Positions 20,509-35,500 of a stretch of 64,000 bases of DNA are shown here, one piece after another. The DNA is from Cladorhizidae sp. MBARI D1340-BT2 (lineage: Eukaryota; Porifera; Demospongiae; Poecilosclerida; Cladorhizidae). The notes below the pieces were generated by a model, which saw only the letters and a program-made list of their open reading frames with translations, did no database searches and had not been told where the DNA came from. Location: NCBI GenBank assembly GCA_028752905.1, contig JAQNBH010000010.1, forward strand, positions 13,783,984-13,847,983, read 5' to 3'. Position 1 is the first letter of the stretch. Each line of letters begins with the position of its first letter. The position numbers and the translations under genes were made by a program.

Positions 20509-23500
20509 GTGAGATGACAGTGGCTATATTTAACGTAGTAAATATTAAATATATAGGGCTAGTTAAAAAAAATTTCCTCCATACAACTGGCTCTAGCTTT
20601 TCAGTGTGAACAAAATCCTTACATTAATATTGTGTATATCCATTTTTATTATATATACCAAGATCGTTGGATATCAAAGTTGACTTAATTTTTTTGGATT
20701 TTCCGGTTTTTCTGGAGGTAAAGATAAACAAATGAATCATAGCCATCAGAAATAGCTCTATTTAACACACATCAATATAACAGGTTATCAGTTGGTGTAT
20801 ATATAAGGGAGACCATGCATTCTCTTTTTCACTCATGGTAATTATTATACAGGTTAGCTACTTGTAGTTACTATAATTTACAGTCACATTAAAAAATGAT
20901 GTACAAGCTAGATACAAAAAATTATTACTAGAGTATCAACTTTCACCAACAACATAGTGCAAATTGCAAACTGCATATTTTCGATGGTCTAGCTGTAATT
21001 AGAGCTCCTACCACCCAACCCTCACAACCTCCCCCCCCCCGTAACCCCCACTATAAATCAGGCTAGATAGAGAGCCATTGCTTGAATCTAAATGCCTAGG
21101 AGCTTAGCAAACATAACTAGCAAGGCAACAGTAGCTAAAAGTCATCCATGAATGTGTAACCTTGACTATGACCTTCATAACCAACCCAATGCAGCAGAAG
21201 ATAAAAATAGTGTCTTGAGGTGTACTGTTACCTCAAGAAACATGATACTGTAAGGCAGCATTTTTTTAGAGCTGGGGATGTTAGGTTTCATCAGACTGTT
21301 TCTAGAGCTTAATGTGGGAGATATGGAGATAGCATGTAAAAGGGGTATTCTTGAGTTAAGGGGGTCCACTACCCCTAAAAAAAAATATTTTGTTTTCCCC
21401 CCAAAATATGATGACAGTACATGCAAGATGCTGCCTTCGAAATTGGAGAAGATTTGGATGCTTCATTCTAGACTTATATTAACTTGAGTACTCCCGATTT
21501 GCGAAGAAGATGCTTCACATAATAGTGAGTTTCAATGGCGGCGGGGACCGACAAGGGAAGCAAACCAGTGATTCTGGTCATCCCCCTAGGAAGCGGCCTA
21601 TATAGGCAGACCAAACTTCCCATCCCTATTCTTGATTTTTCTAGTATGTACTTGTATACCACTTTTGGTGGGTTTTTTAATGGTATGGTCACACTAACCA
21701 ATTCTTTGAGAAGAGTAAAATCGGGGAGAAATGCGGGGATTGCATAGTAGTAACTTTGGGCATGATGAAGGAGACACAAAGCATCATGTGAATAGAGATT
21801 GCTTAGCCTACTGCGTAAGAGCTCCAAGAGTTCAGTCTTGGACTATATACATCTCTCAACACTTTTCAAACCACAATAATCTGATACCAGTAGAAGGAAA
21901 GTGCTTAGGGCTGCACTGTGAAAAGTGCAAGGGAATAAGATAGAGCAGAAATCATTGGTAAGTGGAGAGAAGTGAAGGCTGCACTGTCAGATATAAAGGA
22001 TGAGGAGAGAGCAGCAAATAATGGTAGAAGGTGTTCACTGAGGGCTGCATTCAGCATCTAGGGGTTAGCCAAGCTCACTAAAACATTACTCTGGTGAAGT
22101 ATTATTTTGAATATACATGTATTACCTTTCTGGTATATTTGATGTTATTCACAAATAACAAAGAATAGACCATAGCACAATGTAGATTATTTGTGGAAGG
22201 GTCTTCTTGGAATAATCATAATTTCCTTCAACTAAGAGTTCGTTGAGAATTGTAATTTGTCAATATTATACAATCACAAACACATAATAAATGAAAAGAA
22301 CACTTTCCAACGACAACACACAAATCTTGCAGAGTTTCTGCGGGTACTTTCTAGTTATTATTATTATTTTTGTTATTTTTGTTGTTTTTGTTGTTGTTGT
22401 TGTTGTTTTATATGATTATATTGTTTTGGTCATTTGTATTATAATTATTAGATGTTATTATCTTTATTCTTCCATCCGGTTCAACAAGCTGAATGTGTGG
22501 GTCAGAAGCTCACATGAGTCTTAGCACCTCATTATTGCTATATAGACTATTATGTCGAAATATTAAATTCAAGTTGATTATTAAGAAGATCATTGTAATT
22601 TTGTCATGTAAATTGATAGTAAATTGAAAGATTAATAATATTATAATTATTATTGTTCTTGTTTGATATTATTATTATAATTATCTATTATTATTATATA
22701 TACAGTACTAGATAATTATATTATTAATATTACAGGTGGTACACTACTGCACCTTTTATTGTTTTGACAAAGGGGGAAAAAACTAAATGCTACATCTTAG
22801 CTAAATCATAAATCGATATCTTTTTTAACTTCTTAATGCCTCGAATCATTTGCATAGCTAGTAACTCAGCAGTGCAAAAAACCCAATTAAATTGTGCAAA
22901 GAAACAACAACATTGAAAAATTCGTCTTCAAGGATCTATAAATAATTTTCTTGATAATAAAAATAACATTTTCTCTTAGTGCTTTCAATAAACCATCGCA
23001 TTTGGGACAATTCCTGATAAAGATTTAACCTAAACACGAAGAGAAATTATTAAGTTGACATCATTCCTTTTACACTGCCTGCTGGGAATTTATTATGAGT
23101 TTATTCAAGAACATGATTGTTTTCATCTTCTTCCCCTTCCTATATACAGTAAATATGTTTATAAGCACTTCTCTGTCAATTCTGGTTGCATAGCACTCAG
23201 AAAGCTGTTTATGTTTCAAAATGTGCTTGATTGTTATCAGGAAAATTCTACATGAGTGGCAGAAAAGGAACTATTTGAGAGTTAAGGAAGAGAGAAGTGT
23301 ATCCACAATACCTACATAAACTAATTTTCTAAATTCATGATTTAGAAACCCTGACTGGAACCTCCACCCCCACTTGTCCCCAACATAAAATTAACTGCTA
23401 CAAATATATGCATAAATTAATTGCATAAATTAATCTCACAATAAAATAGTAGATATTTTACAGATTTTTTGTGGCTGAAAAAAATAATTTCTTCCAAAAT

Positions 23501-26500
23501 TGTTTATCTACAATTTTGTAATGAAAGAAAACCATGTGCCTGGCTATGATAAAGCTATAGAGTGTTGGATCCAGAGAAGATGGGGTGGGTTCGTTGTAGT
23601 CAAGCCACTCCACTCTTCTCTTTTAGCTTGCTTAGCTGTAGAAGATTTAGTAAACTCCCAGGTGCTCAATTCCAAAAACTAGTGAAATCCAATGTGCTTG
23701 GTGAGATAAGCATTACCTAGTTCCTCACCCAAAATCTAGCTAGAAGGCAGAGAGTATAAAACTTTTGAAACTTCTACTGCCAGAAAATACTCTATCAACC
23801 CCTTAGAAAGTCCTGTAATTCCCCCCCCTCCAACTTGCTGATATATGATTACCTCAAACAATTAGCAAACAACAATTTGGTGGTGGAGATAATTATATAC
23901 ATTTATTCGAATTATACCACACCAATATAAACGCACTAAGTTTGTACATGCTGTACCTACACTCTACACTACATAGCTAAAAACATTACCATTTCGATCT
24001 TATTCTCATGCCTTAAGAATAATTTCTGGTTTAGTTTGCCTGCATTTATTAAGATGCAATCTAGTTTGTGAACATTCCATTTTTTACAGGGTAAGCAGTT
24101 GAAGGCCAAACTCTCTATGGTTAAAAATGTTGGTGACAATCCTAATATCAATATAAATACACACAGCTATCTAGCTCTAGCTACCCGTAATGTCTCTAAG
24201 TGAAGACATAATCAGATTGAAAAAGCATCTTCTTGGTTACATGCCATAGTGTGAGATCTGAACTTTAGTTAATTTAAGGCCTGTTAATTATGCACTAATA
24301 AATATAGTTATGTCTTTTTCAGTAAATTTAAATCCTATTAATTTTGTATTCAAGGAAATTTTATCTTATGGCTACTTGTTTTAGTAATTTAGCTCATCAC
24401 ATATGTAATATTCACTTATTACCATTCTTATGAAATATGTTTCATAAAACATTAATGCCTGAGGTGCCATTGCCAGTTTTCACTTGTTTTTCATGAATAT
24501 TTCTTCATAATAGTGTTGGGCAGCTTTAAACTGTATTTTGTGTCACTTTTATTCCCAATTAACCTATAACACACTTAGATTCCAGTTCTGTGCCAGTTGT
24601 TCTCGTTTTACTTCCACTAAGTGGGAAGCTTGATGGTTATGTGGCTCTTAATATCTACAATTAGTATGAACAAATCATCTACAGCTTCCAACATACTCCA
24701 TCTGTTGATGTGTGATGGTGTATTCCACCCATCCCTGCTTATCACAAATATATAAAATATATATTTGACAAAATATTTGACTTGCACAAAGAAAAAACCC
24801 CTGAAAATCAACAGTATAGAGGAAACTCTCAAGGAGTGTGCTGGCACTACCTATTTCCTGTGACCTCCTGACACACAACTATATACTATAATTAAAAAAA
24901 ATTAAATTAAAAATCACACTGTATTTTGTTAGTGGCCACTAAACTTATACACATCTCTTTTTTTTAAAGAGTTTTAAAGTGATATTTCAGTCCAATGGTT
25001 TTTGTATATTGAGGTAAAGTTAATATACTAACTTTGGCAGCTTTATATTATCATAAACGGTGCATTTGGGTGATCTAGGTCTAGCTACATCGCCTTAAGG
25101 GCATGACACAGAAACCATAGCCTAAGAATCCCTTACTGGGTCCAAAACCTTCGTGAGGACAATATGTTTCTGATTATATGTAGTATATGTGGATAGACCC
25201 ATGGCTACTGAGTCTATAATGTATATGGTTAGGTTGCTTATTACTGTGAACATCAACAACAACACCAATGAATTTGGAGGTTGGCTGAGAATCAAAAAGG
25301 TAGTCTATCTCATTGAATAAGTTTTAGTGCCTGTCTGGGGTCTAGATGAATGAGGTGGTGACAAAAGGATTAGCCCAGTTTAGTTTAATATGTCAAGCAT
25401 ATCTGTAACAAACATTGCTAAAATAATAATAAAGATAGCGAGCAAGAACCGACTCTAATAAAATTATAGCTCTATATATGCTGTAGACCCACGACAATTA
25501 CTGATTAGGAAGGAAAAAATTATATTTGTTTCTCATATTATTCCATTAAATAGAGAAATTGAAATATATTTGGCTCAAACAAGGAAGCTCCACATGCACA
25601 TGCATAAAAGAAGTTAAGAAAACAAAAACAAAATGCTGCACAATATGTCCCACTATAAAAAGATCGAGCATATGTTCAGTCTTGCTTTACACAAATTTTA
25701 TATAATTATGCTTGATATCTTTTCATTTTTCTCTCATTTTCATACCATATCGTTTCCAGTGAAATTGAGTTCAAGTTGAAATTTGAAAAGAACCATCCAT
25801 ATTATATTGATCAAGGTATAAGATTAGAGGCCAGATTGAAGTCGACAGACTCCGTTGAAATCACGGAATGGACCCCTATCAGATTCTACACACCAAGTAT
25901 TGAGGAGGCAAGTGATAGTTTGGTGAAGTTGGAGTCTTCAAATATGTCTGTGACAGCTGAAGCAGGTGTGTACAACTCCACTTTCCCTCTTCTGCATATT
26001 AATGACTCTAAATTGGTTATCATCCGTGAGTACATCTGCGGACAACTTTTACAAAAAATTTCTGGAACATTGCAATTGGAGTTGCGCTGGATGCAGAGAT
26101 TTGGAAGGAAATTAATAGACATCAATGACTCTATATGGATCTTTGATGACGTCGAAATTAATATTTGGAATGGGACATGCTTTTTGCAATTATTGAATGA
26201 GGATTTTAGCGGAAATGAGCAAGTGATTTTTAAATCTTATATGGTGCTTCGAGGTGTAATACAACAGAATGTGAGTGAATTTTCAAAAATAAGCAACTTC
26301 TTGCTCTTCAATGGATTTGTCAGGGGAGTTCCTGTTAGGCGCTCTATAAATATTATAGTTAAACCAAGTAATACTTCTAAAGAGATAGGTAAGACTAAAT
26401 TGATGTTGCTGTCGTTATTATTGTTTTATGCATCATCATACATTTCAATGGGTCAAATTATGATTGTAAATAATTATAAAAATTAATACAAATACAAATC

Positions 26501-29500
26501 TCCAATTTGAAAAACTAATATTTATTTTTCTCAGAGATTTATATTTGACTCCATAACAAGTGCCAGCATTAAAAAAGCACTATTTGAATAGCAGTGTTTA
26601 TGCCTGTATTCCTATTAAGTGGCACTATTAACCTTCTTAAGCCTCAGGTTAAGTTTTTGTGGTTGGCTCACTTTATTCAGATTGGCCATCAATCTCAGTG
26701 GGAATCAGTGCTTCAGCAAGACAAAGTGATGGCATCTCAAATACAAATGCCTCGAGTGTCGAGTAGACTAACATTCATTGGCCTATTTCTGACTTCATTC
26801 TTTATCTAGTAAACTACTAGGGCATTCAGGAGCTACAAATTTTCTATGTAAAGGTGCTATTATGCTAGAATGTTGAGGGATCTACACCATCAAATATATA
26901 CATTGATGTGGAATGCCCTAGTATTTCACAAACCATAACTTTCTTATCTAAATGTTATTTAAGCAACTTGCAGTGTGAAAGGAATTATGGTTAGTAACTT
27001 TGAATGAACACTTAGTTTGGTAGAGGTTAACAAGAAAAGAAGCAAGTATAATTATCTATGAAAGTATGCATTCATGAATGTATACATATTAATTTCTGAA
27101 ACAAGTAATAATTACTAATATGCTAAGAATAATATGGTAAAGTATTTGTGTCCGTCAGTTATGTACATGTATAATTAGGAAATATTGAAATAAGAAGAAA
27201 GGGAACTATTACTAATATGGCCACAAAAGTTTGAGAATACTTACCAAACATAATATATACAGATTCAAAAAAGTGCCATACATATATGATTTTAAGGTTG
27301 CTCTAAATATTTGTGAACCATATTAGTAAGTTCTCGATTCCTTCCTTCTTGATCAAATTTTTTGTCTTGAAATAAACATTCTTGCTTTTGGTTGTACACC
27401 TGGTGACATTAATCCCACACTAACTAAAGAGCTACAGTTGATATAATTTATTGCTTTGTGTCTGGGAAAAGGTCACAATTATTATGTGTATAATATATGT
27501 TCTTATATGTCATCGGTAAAATGTTGCTAGACAGTCACTATTGGTCCATTTATTTGTTAAAAGCCTTGATAGAAAAATATTATACAACATAGAATAGCCA
27601 TTATAATGTATTATATATACTGTCACATATTATTTGTAGTATGCACCAGTTCTACAATTCAAGGTAAGTCCTAGTTAATAATTGCTGGCATCTTTATTAT
27701 TGTAATCAGATTATTGTGACACTGATTGCACTAGATGTACAATTTTAGAGTATTAAGGTAGAGCAAAGAAAAATGGAAAGATGTGTACCTTTGAGGTACT
27801 GAGTTACACAAAATTTTGGAACAAATTTATGACCTATCAATATGTTCCTCTGGAAAAAAATTGAGCATTGCTGTAAATCATTGTAGAGAGTAAGATTTAC
27901 ACTAACCATGTCAGCCAATGAAAGTACCATAATTTTTTATCATCAAAAACAAACGAATAATGCAGTATCTTTATCTCCAAGCTGACTTAACCTATTATAT
28001 TGACACTGGTCTACAGCATTGCACTTCAGTATCAAACCTAAATCTCCCTAGTTAGGTTGTTATGCCTATTTTATAGCTTTGGGGAATGGCATATTCAGGA
28101 AAATTGACCCAAAGACCCACAACTATATAGTCCAAACTCTTTCTTATGTCATTAGTTTTTTCCAGTTATGTGCAACCTGTGTAGGCAGGCCTAAAGGTAG
28201 CCAAGTATATTAGCAACACACTCACTCATACATATAAACATACACACACACACATACAAATGAACACATAAACAGTCCCATTGACTTCTTTCAAAAGAAG
28301 GACTACTCATGCTGACCACATCAGTTAGACATTTAAAAATAATGCATACCATTTTTAATAGGAAATATTGTTAGAAAGTTAGAAACTGTCAATGTGAGAA
28401 TGTGAGTTTTTACTGAGATATGCAACAAAAAAAATTGGGGGGGGGGGGGGTTGTCTGCTATTTTGAGAAGTTTGTCTATCTAATATAGAAAATTTAGTGC
28501 ACTCCTTGATAAAAGTTAGAGTTTTTATAATTCTTCTGTCTGTACAAATACATGTACTGATATAATCAGAGATTGTGGTGACAATCTCTATATTGCTTTA
28601 ACAAAAGGCAGGTACCTTAATCAATAACAACAAAGCTTCTACTCAGCTAAAGCTCAAATTGATATGTTTTTAGTGCTATAAAGCTGAAATCTCAGCTAAA
28701 ACAAATGTTAGCCTGAAATCCTTACAGAATTATACTAACCAAAACCATACATATGTACATACAATGACTTATAGATAAACCAATTCTTTCAAATGCTATT
28801 TATTTAATTAAGAATAACAATAAAAACAATAATGATAAAAATAAGCAGAGTCTTGGATGTGCCAGTTTATTACCTACGCAAATAATTCAAGTTATGATGG
28901 GAGTCTTATTGCTAATAGAGCTAGGTTAAAATGAGCTTTAACTGAGACTGAGCTACATTTTTGTGGGTTTTTCGGACCGATTTATAATTGATATAGGGAA
29001 ACCTGGCACAGTCCTTGATAAAAGCTACAACTAGCAAAATTCTTTACAGTCTGGAGGCGTATAAACAGAGACTGTGGTGGCACTTACTAGTGGGGGTGAC
29101 AAAGATTCAAAATGGCTGATGCCTAAATAAAAAACATTTCTGGCATATGGCACATCTAGAATAATTTTTAAGAGGTGACAATTCTTACCACATTTTACAG
29201 GCACTTACAAAATGCACATGCGCCATATATATATATTTATTTATTTATAGTCTAAAACTTCCAATTTGGCCAGTGCAAGAAGTCAAGCTATAGGCCATAT
29301 CTGATACAATAACCCACAGAATGAGGTGTTGAAAAATCGTTGGCACAAGAGAAGGATCCCGTAATCCATTCATAAGTCTGTCTTGACATGGTAGGAAGAG
29401 ACGTGAAGTGGAACACTTTGAAGCTACAAACTTGTAATAACTTCAATCCTGTATAGCTTACTCTCAACCTAGCTGTGATTGGAAACATTGATGAGGATAA

Positions 29501-32500
29501 ATGGGATGGGATAGTGATGAAGAGTTGTGACTTCATTAAGTAACTCATACTCCATGCTCAGGTGCTGTTTGCTGAATTTTTGAAATTGTTAGGGAGAAGA
29601 TCTTACAAAGGTCGAATAATCGCAGCTTAATCATGTCACCAAACTTTATCTAAGTGGTGATCAATCATAAGGTGCAATATAACAGTGAACATAAGCAGTT
29701 CTTCAGTCTCTAGTAATATCTGGTAGCATGAGCTGGCTCAGTATTTGAGAACTTGAGAATGGTTTTGGATTGATACTCTTAGACAGAGATATCGATCAAA
29801 TAAAATGGTCTGAGGATCAACCAGGTTGTGTTGGAGTGCTAGATACCATCACTGACCACCAAAAGAGTTTCTAAATGTTTACAAAGATCACATCATTACT
29901 GAAACTGGCTTGATTAACAAAATTAACGAAATGAAACTGCCAAAGGATCATTGTTTTAGATTTGCAACATCAGCATGGTATGATAATGAATTAGGTTAAG
30001 CTTCTGGTGGCGCACATGAAAGAGTGCAATGCGAATTAATGTGATTGGCTGAGTGAAAGGATCATTGTGTCCTATATGATGAGAAACAGAAGTCTGCCTT
30101 ATCTGCCAATGCCAAGAGACTGAGTGTGATAAGTGCTTAAGTAATGAGGTGTATTTGGAATGAGTTGTAGAGAAGATATTTAAATCATGTGAATGATGTT
30201 GATGTTAGAGAAGAGGATTAAAAATGTTAATACTTTTTGGGTACATCTTTTTATGGTCATGTAAACCCATGAAGTCTTAAGAGACAGTCTTGTGCTGGTG
30301 TTAAAAAGATAATTGGAAGTGAGAGATGTATCCAAGCAACTGATAAGATGACTTGATGTCATTATCTGTTAGGAACTCCCAGAGACTTTTGAGCCTCTCT
30401 GACTCCATCAAGGAATGTCAGAACAATACTTACTTTTGAGCTTATCAAAGAGTATTACATATAAAACATGCAGGAAATGATTAAACTATTTCTTAGGAGG
30501 CAACACTGCTAGTAATTTGAGAGTCTTAACCTGAAAGAAGAACCACAGTTTGGAGTTCATGAGCAGAACACATGAAACTTGATATGTATGTCGATGACTC
30601 TAGGATGTTTAATATTTGAAGTCAAATTAGTCGGTAACAGAGTTTAACATGCTTTGTTTTTCATGGGAGATGAAAATATAGTTTCTACGGTAAAAAGACT
30701 TTTTAATTCAGCTTTTTGATCCTTGTGCTACAATAAAATAAACATCGATGATGTAAATGTTATAGGATATTAATAGTAAATTATGTATAATAGTGTTATA
30801 GGACATTAATAATGAACGATGTATATGTTATAGGACATTAATAATGGATGATGTACTGTATAGTGTTATAGGACATTAATAATGAACGATATAGTATTAT
30901 AATGAATAATGAATGATGTATAGTGATGGAGGACAATAACACTATCAGCTGTAACATCAGCCATCCCTCTTTAACCAAAAAACACATTACAACATTATAA
31001 TGGAAACCACAATTATCTAACCTTCCAATTCTACAGGTTCAGGGTTTTGTACTGCCGAAAAAACTGTGCATTTGAATTTTAGCTATTCTTGGGAGAAAAC
31101 TGAGGTTGGAAGCATCAATAGCGTGCCATGTAACTTGACCTCCAATGTGGCTACCAGGCAATGTGGTCTTGGTGGAGTGTGGTCACAACCAAATATTTCA
31201 CTCTGTGAGAGAGCAGACAATATCATCAGCCAAGTCCTCACTGTAGCCGTAAGTGGAGATGAGTTGTAATAATTCCAACAGTGGTTCAAATGTTTGTACA
31301 TGAGTATTATTTAAGGCCAATTGCTAAAATTTCAACCTTACAGACAATTATAAATGACGTTAAATGCAAGAATCTATGTAGTAAACAATTATATCCCGTA
31401 ATAGGTGAATAACACTTGATAATACTCACACAACTAGTATACCCGATTATTTAGTATGTCATGCTCATTACATCATTAAATGATAGAAAATGCCCACAGT
31501 GAAAATTTTAGATATTTGAGAGAATTTTAGAAAACTAATTGTAGTAAATGAGCTACTCTCACAACTGACTCTTATCAAGCTGGGATGGTTGCATTATAAA
31601 CCTGTCAGGGATTCTCTGCCTGAAGGTCACCCCTGACAAGATTCCAAAATACAGGCACAATGAGAATACCAATCCCATGCAAACACATGAAACACTTAGC
31701 AAGTAAACACTAGGAAGTGTGAGAACATCAAACAATTTAGTTGGCCAGATCTATTTGGCCAAGTCATGGTGTGGAGTGCATACATGGTCAGACCTAAGTA
31801 CAGAGCTGGTAGCCTATTTTAAGGGAGCCAGTTGCTGAGCTAGAGTTGTTGCTCAGAATGTGGTAGAATATATGTTAGTGTGTGAAGATTTGTCACAGAG
31901 CTTTACTCTACTTACAGCAAATCCTGGTAGGATTACTTGTTGGGGCATGAACTAACCCTATAATTTAGGCTTATATCAGAGCATTATGGTCAAATCTTTA
32001 TGTCCTCAGTGTAATTTCGCATTAAGACTGTTTTGCAAATGACACATTTTTACTTAGAGCCTGTTCTAAAATAGAACAAAACAAGAAATCAATTACAATC
32101 GTAATTATGGAAGTCAGAGCTCTCACATATGCCCAAATATATATATTAAACATTCTGGCAAATATTGTAGAATTGTATTCGATTTAAATAAAGATGGCAA
32201 TAAGGTCTTTCTTCCCCCCACTTGTTTTTAGGTAACCTTGCAGACAGTAGAAGGTCAACTTCAAAATGTTGTATTAGCCCTGCGAATAACTGAAGCTGAT
32301 GTAGTCCAGCAGACAACAAATGTTCTGGTTATGGTGGAAAGCTTCTTGACTTCAGTGCGCAATTTCTTTGTAAGCAATACCACTGTCATCACATTCCCAG
32401 TAAGTATGTATCAGTAGTATAACACTATTTGCTTAAAAATTAGATTATGTCTATTAAAATGGCATGTTAACATGCTTCTATCATAAAGAAAGGAATTTGG

Positions 32501-35500
32501 TTAGGTATTTGTAGTCCACTAGCAAAATTACCAGCCCTTAAATATTATAGAAAACCTTCCTGGGCTCAAGAGGTTTCCAACTCTCAGTATAGTATGGTAT
32601 AGGTCCAAAAGTAACCAAGTCTATAAGCCATACACACACACAAACACACAACACGCACACACACACACCACACAAAAATGCTTGCACACACATGAACAAA
32701 CTCACCACACCACACCACACAACACACACATAAACAAACACACAGGCATTCTATCCTATACAAGACCAAATTTTATGATTTAAAAACAAGGATGGAATAG
32801 TTAAAAAAATCAAACCAGAATGTACTAATGTTGGCCACAGGAGACCTAAGTACACAGCTGGTAGCCAGGGAGCCAGTTGCTGAGCTAGGTTTGTTGCTCA
32901 GAAAGTGGTAGAGTATATGTTAGTGTGTGAAGATTTGTCACAGAGCATTACTCAAATCCTGGTAGGATTACTTGGTGTGGCATAAACTAACCTTAATCAT
33001 CCACAATGGGGGGATTTCCTACTAGCTGCTATAGTGGCCACGTGGTTAACAAACTAACAAAGGAATGGCTACATCAAGTGCACAGGAAGCATTAATTTAA
33101 AATGCGTTTTTCTCAAAATGAATGCTTCAAGCCTCTAGCATTCAGGCTTTCATAACTTTTCTTCTGAATGGAAATAAGTGATGATTTGAGTTCCAAAATA
33201 TAGGCATTGCTTTGTTCTTTCACCTGGTATGAATAACTACATAAGACCCCTTTTCTCAGATCCTATCACATATCTATTTCCCCTCAAAGTCCATTGAAGG
33301 AGAGGCAGGGGTTGGTATCATGATAGTTTTACAAAGGTCTTATATTCAGAACTGTACACTTCTGGGAGTTGGAGAATGCTTGATTGTGTTTAAAATCTAG
33401 AGATATACCAAAGCTTCACCTAGTAACTCTCATGAAAGTTTTTTTAAGTATTTTCAGAAGTGAGAGAGCGCAGCCATGCCAAAACTTTCTCAGATTCTGT
33501 TCACAAAGAACTCACAGGATACTTTCTAGACAAGATGACATAATAACATCTAGAAGTTTTCTAAGTCTTTGTTAGAGGACAAGAACCCTTGCTAGATTCT
33601 ACAAAATTTGAACAATCTCCAACTACCAGGAAGTGTACAGTTGCCACAATTGCAGTAATTTGCAATTTAGCCACCAAAATTTGTTAGGTCATAACTTTTT
33701 TGGCACAGTTAATTTTTGAAGATAACCTGATTCATGATATACTTTATGAGGCTAGTAAGTCTGTACAGTGTATGTATATAGCCTGATCACCATGAAAATC
33801 ATAAATTACAGAGTGCCTCTAAACACTTCACATTCAGATGTTGCATAACAGAAGCAAAAAATATATTATAAGTGCGATATTTTTCAGAATACCACATGAA
33901 GTGGGAGGTAAATAAGGATTTATTTTACTGAAAATCAAGAGTCACTGGGAAACATTGCTGAATAACTTGACCGAACAACAACAACAATTCCTGCTCCTGA
34001 TGTGCTTATGTGTTTCTGTTACACAAGCATACAAACTGTAATTTTAGAGGATTTGCAAGGAGATCATGGTCGGGTATATATTGTTATCACTGTGCAAGGC
34101 ATTGGTACCTCATAATGTTCATTATTGGAAAGCACTTGAAAGAAGTTATGTTCTGGCACTTAAATTAGAGAGAAAAATGTTACAAATTAAGGGTACTTTT
34201 TATTGTTAATTATACACCCCCTAATTATTTTTGGTAATGCAAACTGCACAATACTCTAGTGTACCCAAATATAATTCTCATGCATATATATACTTCCGAA
34301 CTCAATTTATGCCATTAAGCAATGTGTCCTATGTAAAACCTACTCAGGTTTCAACAGTAATCATGTGTTTCTAAAGGCATATATAGAGGAGAAATTATTG
34401 AAAATACAATTGAGCTGTATCTGCAAACACCACACACAATATCTCAAGCCATACATACCCAGCTCATCTATTCTGGTAGTGGGTGGATCACTAAAATATG
34501 GAGGACCACCACTGTACAGCAGGAGAATTGGAAATAAGTATAGTTAATATGATCAAATATTTAACACTTAGCTAATAATTATATGTTCATTAACTTTTTA
34601 AGGGTAATCTTAATATTGGTTTAAATTACTGAAAATTACTGCATGATGTGCTGGCTAGTGACATGAGAAACAACTGCTTTATTAAGGGATAAATAAGAAG
34701 AGAGGTGTGGGGTGTGATCACTCTCCTAATTCTGCTTCTAGATGACCTAGGTATATCCATATCCATAAGTATGAATGACTCATACATGCAAATACAGCTA
34801 CAAACACTCAGAAACAATGCATATATGACAGGGTATTCAAAGCTATATACACTCACATAAAATATTCACTACATATATAATATTCAGGACCAAATGCGTG
34901 CAAAAACCACTATCAGATAGATAGAATACAATTAATGACAGTTAATGATATTTCTGCTGATGCAGTGGCAGTGAATATAATTAAAACAAATCCAGTAATG
35001 CACGCATCATGTCTCGAAAAATAACAAGCATTGAATTGTACAAACCTAAATATATTGCTGGGACAAGATAATGAATTTTTAACACAAATGGAGTAAGGTA
35101 GCAATTATAGCTCATATAATATAACTTTTGTTGAGAATAGCAATTTCGATGGTTCTGGCCAGTTTGCATAAATATGCTGTAAATACTATTTATGGAGCAC
35201 TCCTTCTCTTCATCTATATAGGTAATGATGGAAATAGTGAATATTATAAGTTCACTCTTGCAATGGGAAGCTAATCTGTTCAAGCAAACGGGTACATCTT
35301 CCAGGTTAGTTGCTCCATTAGCAAGGGAAAGTGTTTAGTAACATTTCACTATCATCATTTTCACAGGATCATTTTGTCCTCTGAGGCCCTGGCTGCACAA
35401 TATGCTCAAAGTTTGCTTGTCAATCAATCCATTAGACTCTCAGCAGATAACTTTATCCTTGTGGCAGAAAATGTAAGGTAACATTATTATACAATTCTGT

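Noticed and set aside
21474..21827. 117-codon minus-strand frame in receptor intron 1
   Set aside because: No domain, no splice context, and opposite strand to the host gene. It is probably chance or an unrecognised repeat.
29288..29548. 86-codon minus-strand frame in receptor intron 2
   Set aside because: No recognisable motif and no supporting splice sites.
32538..32769. Cys/Val-rich small proteins on the minus strand
   Set aside because: They come from an interrupted CA repeat inside a receptor intron.
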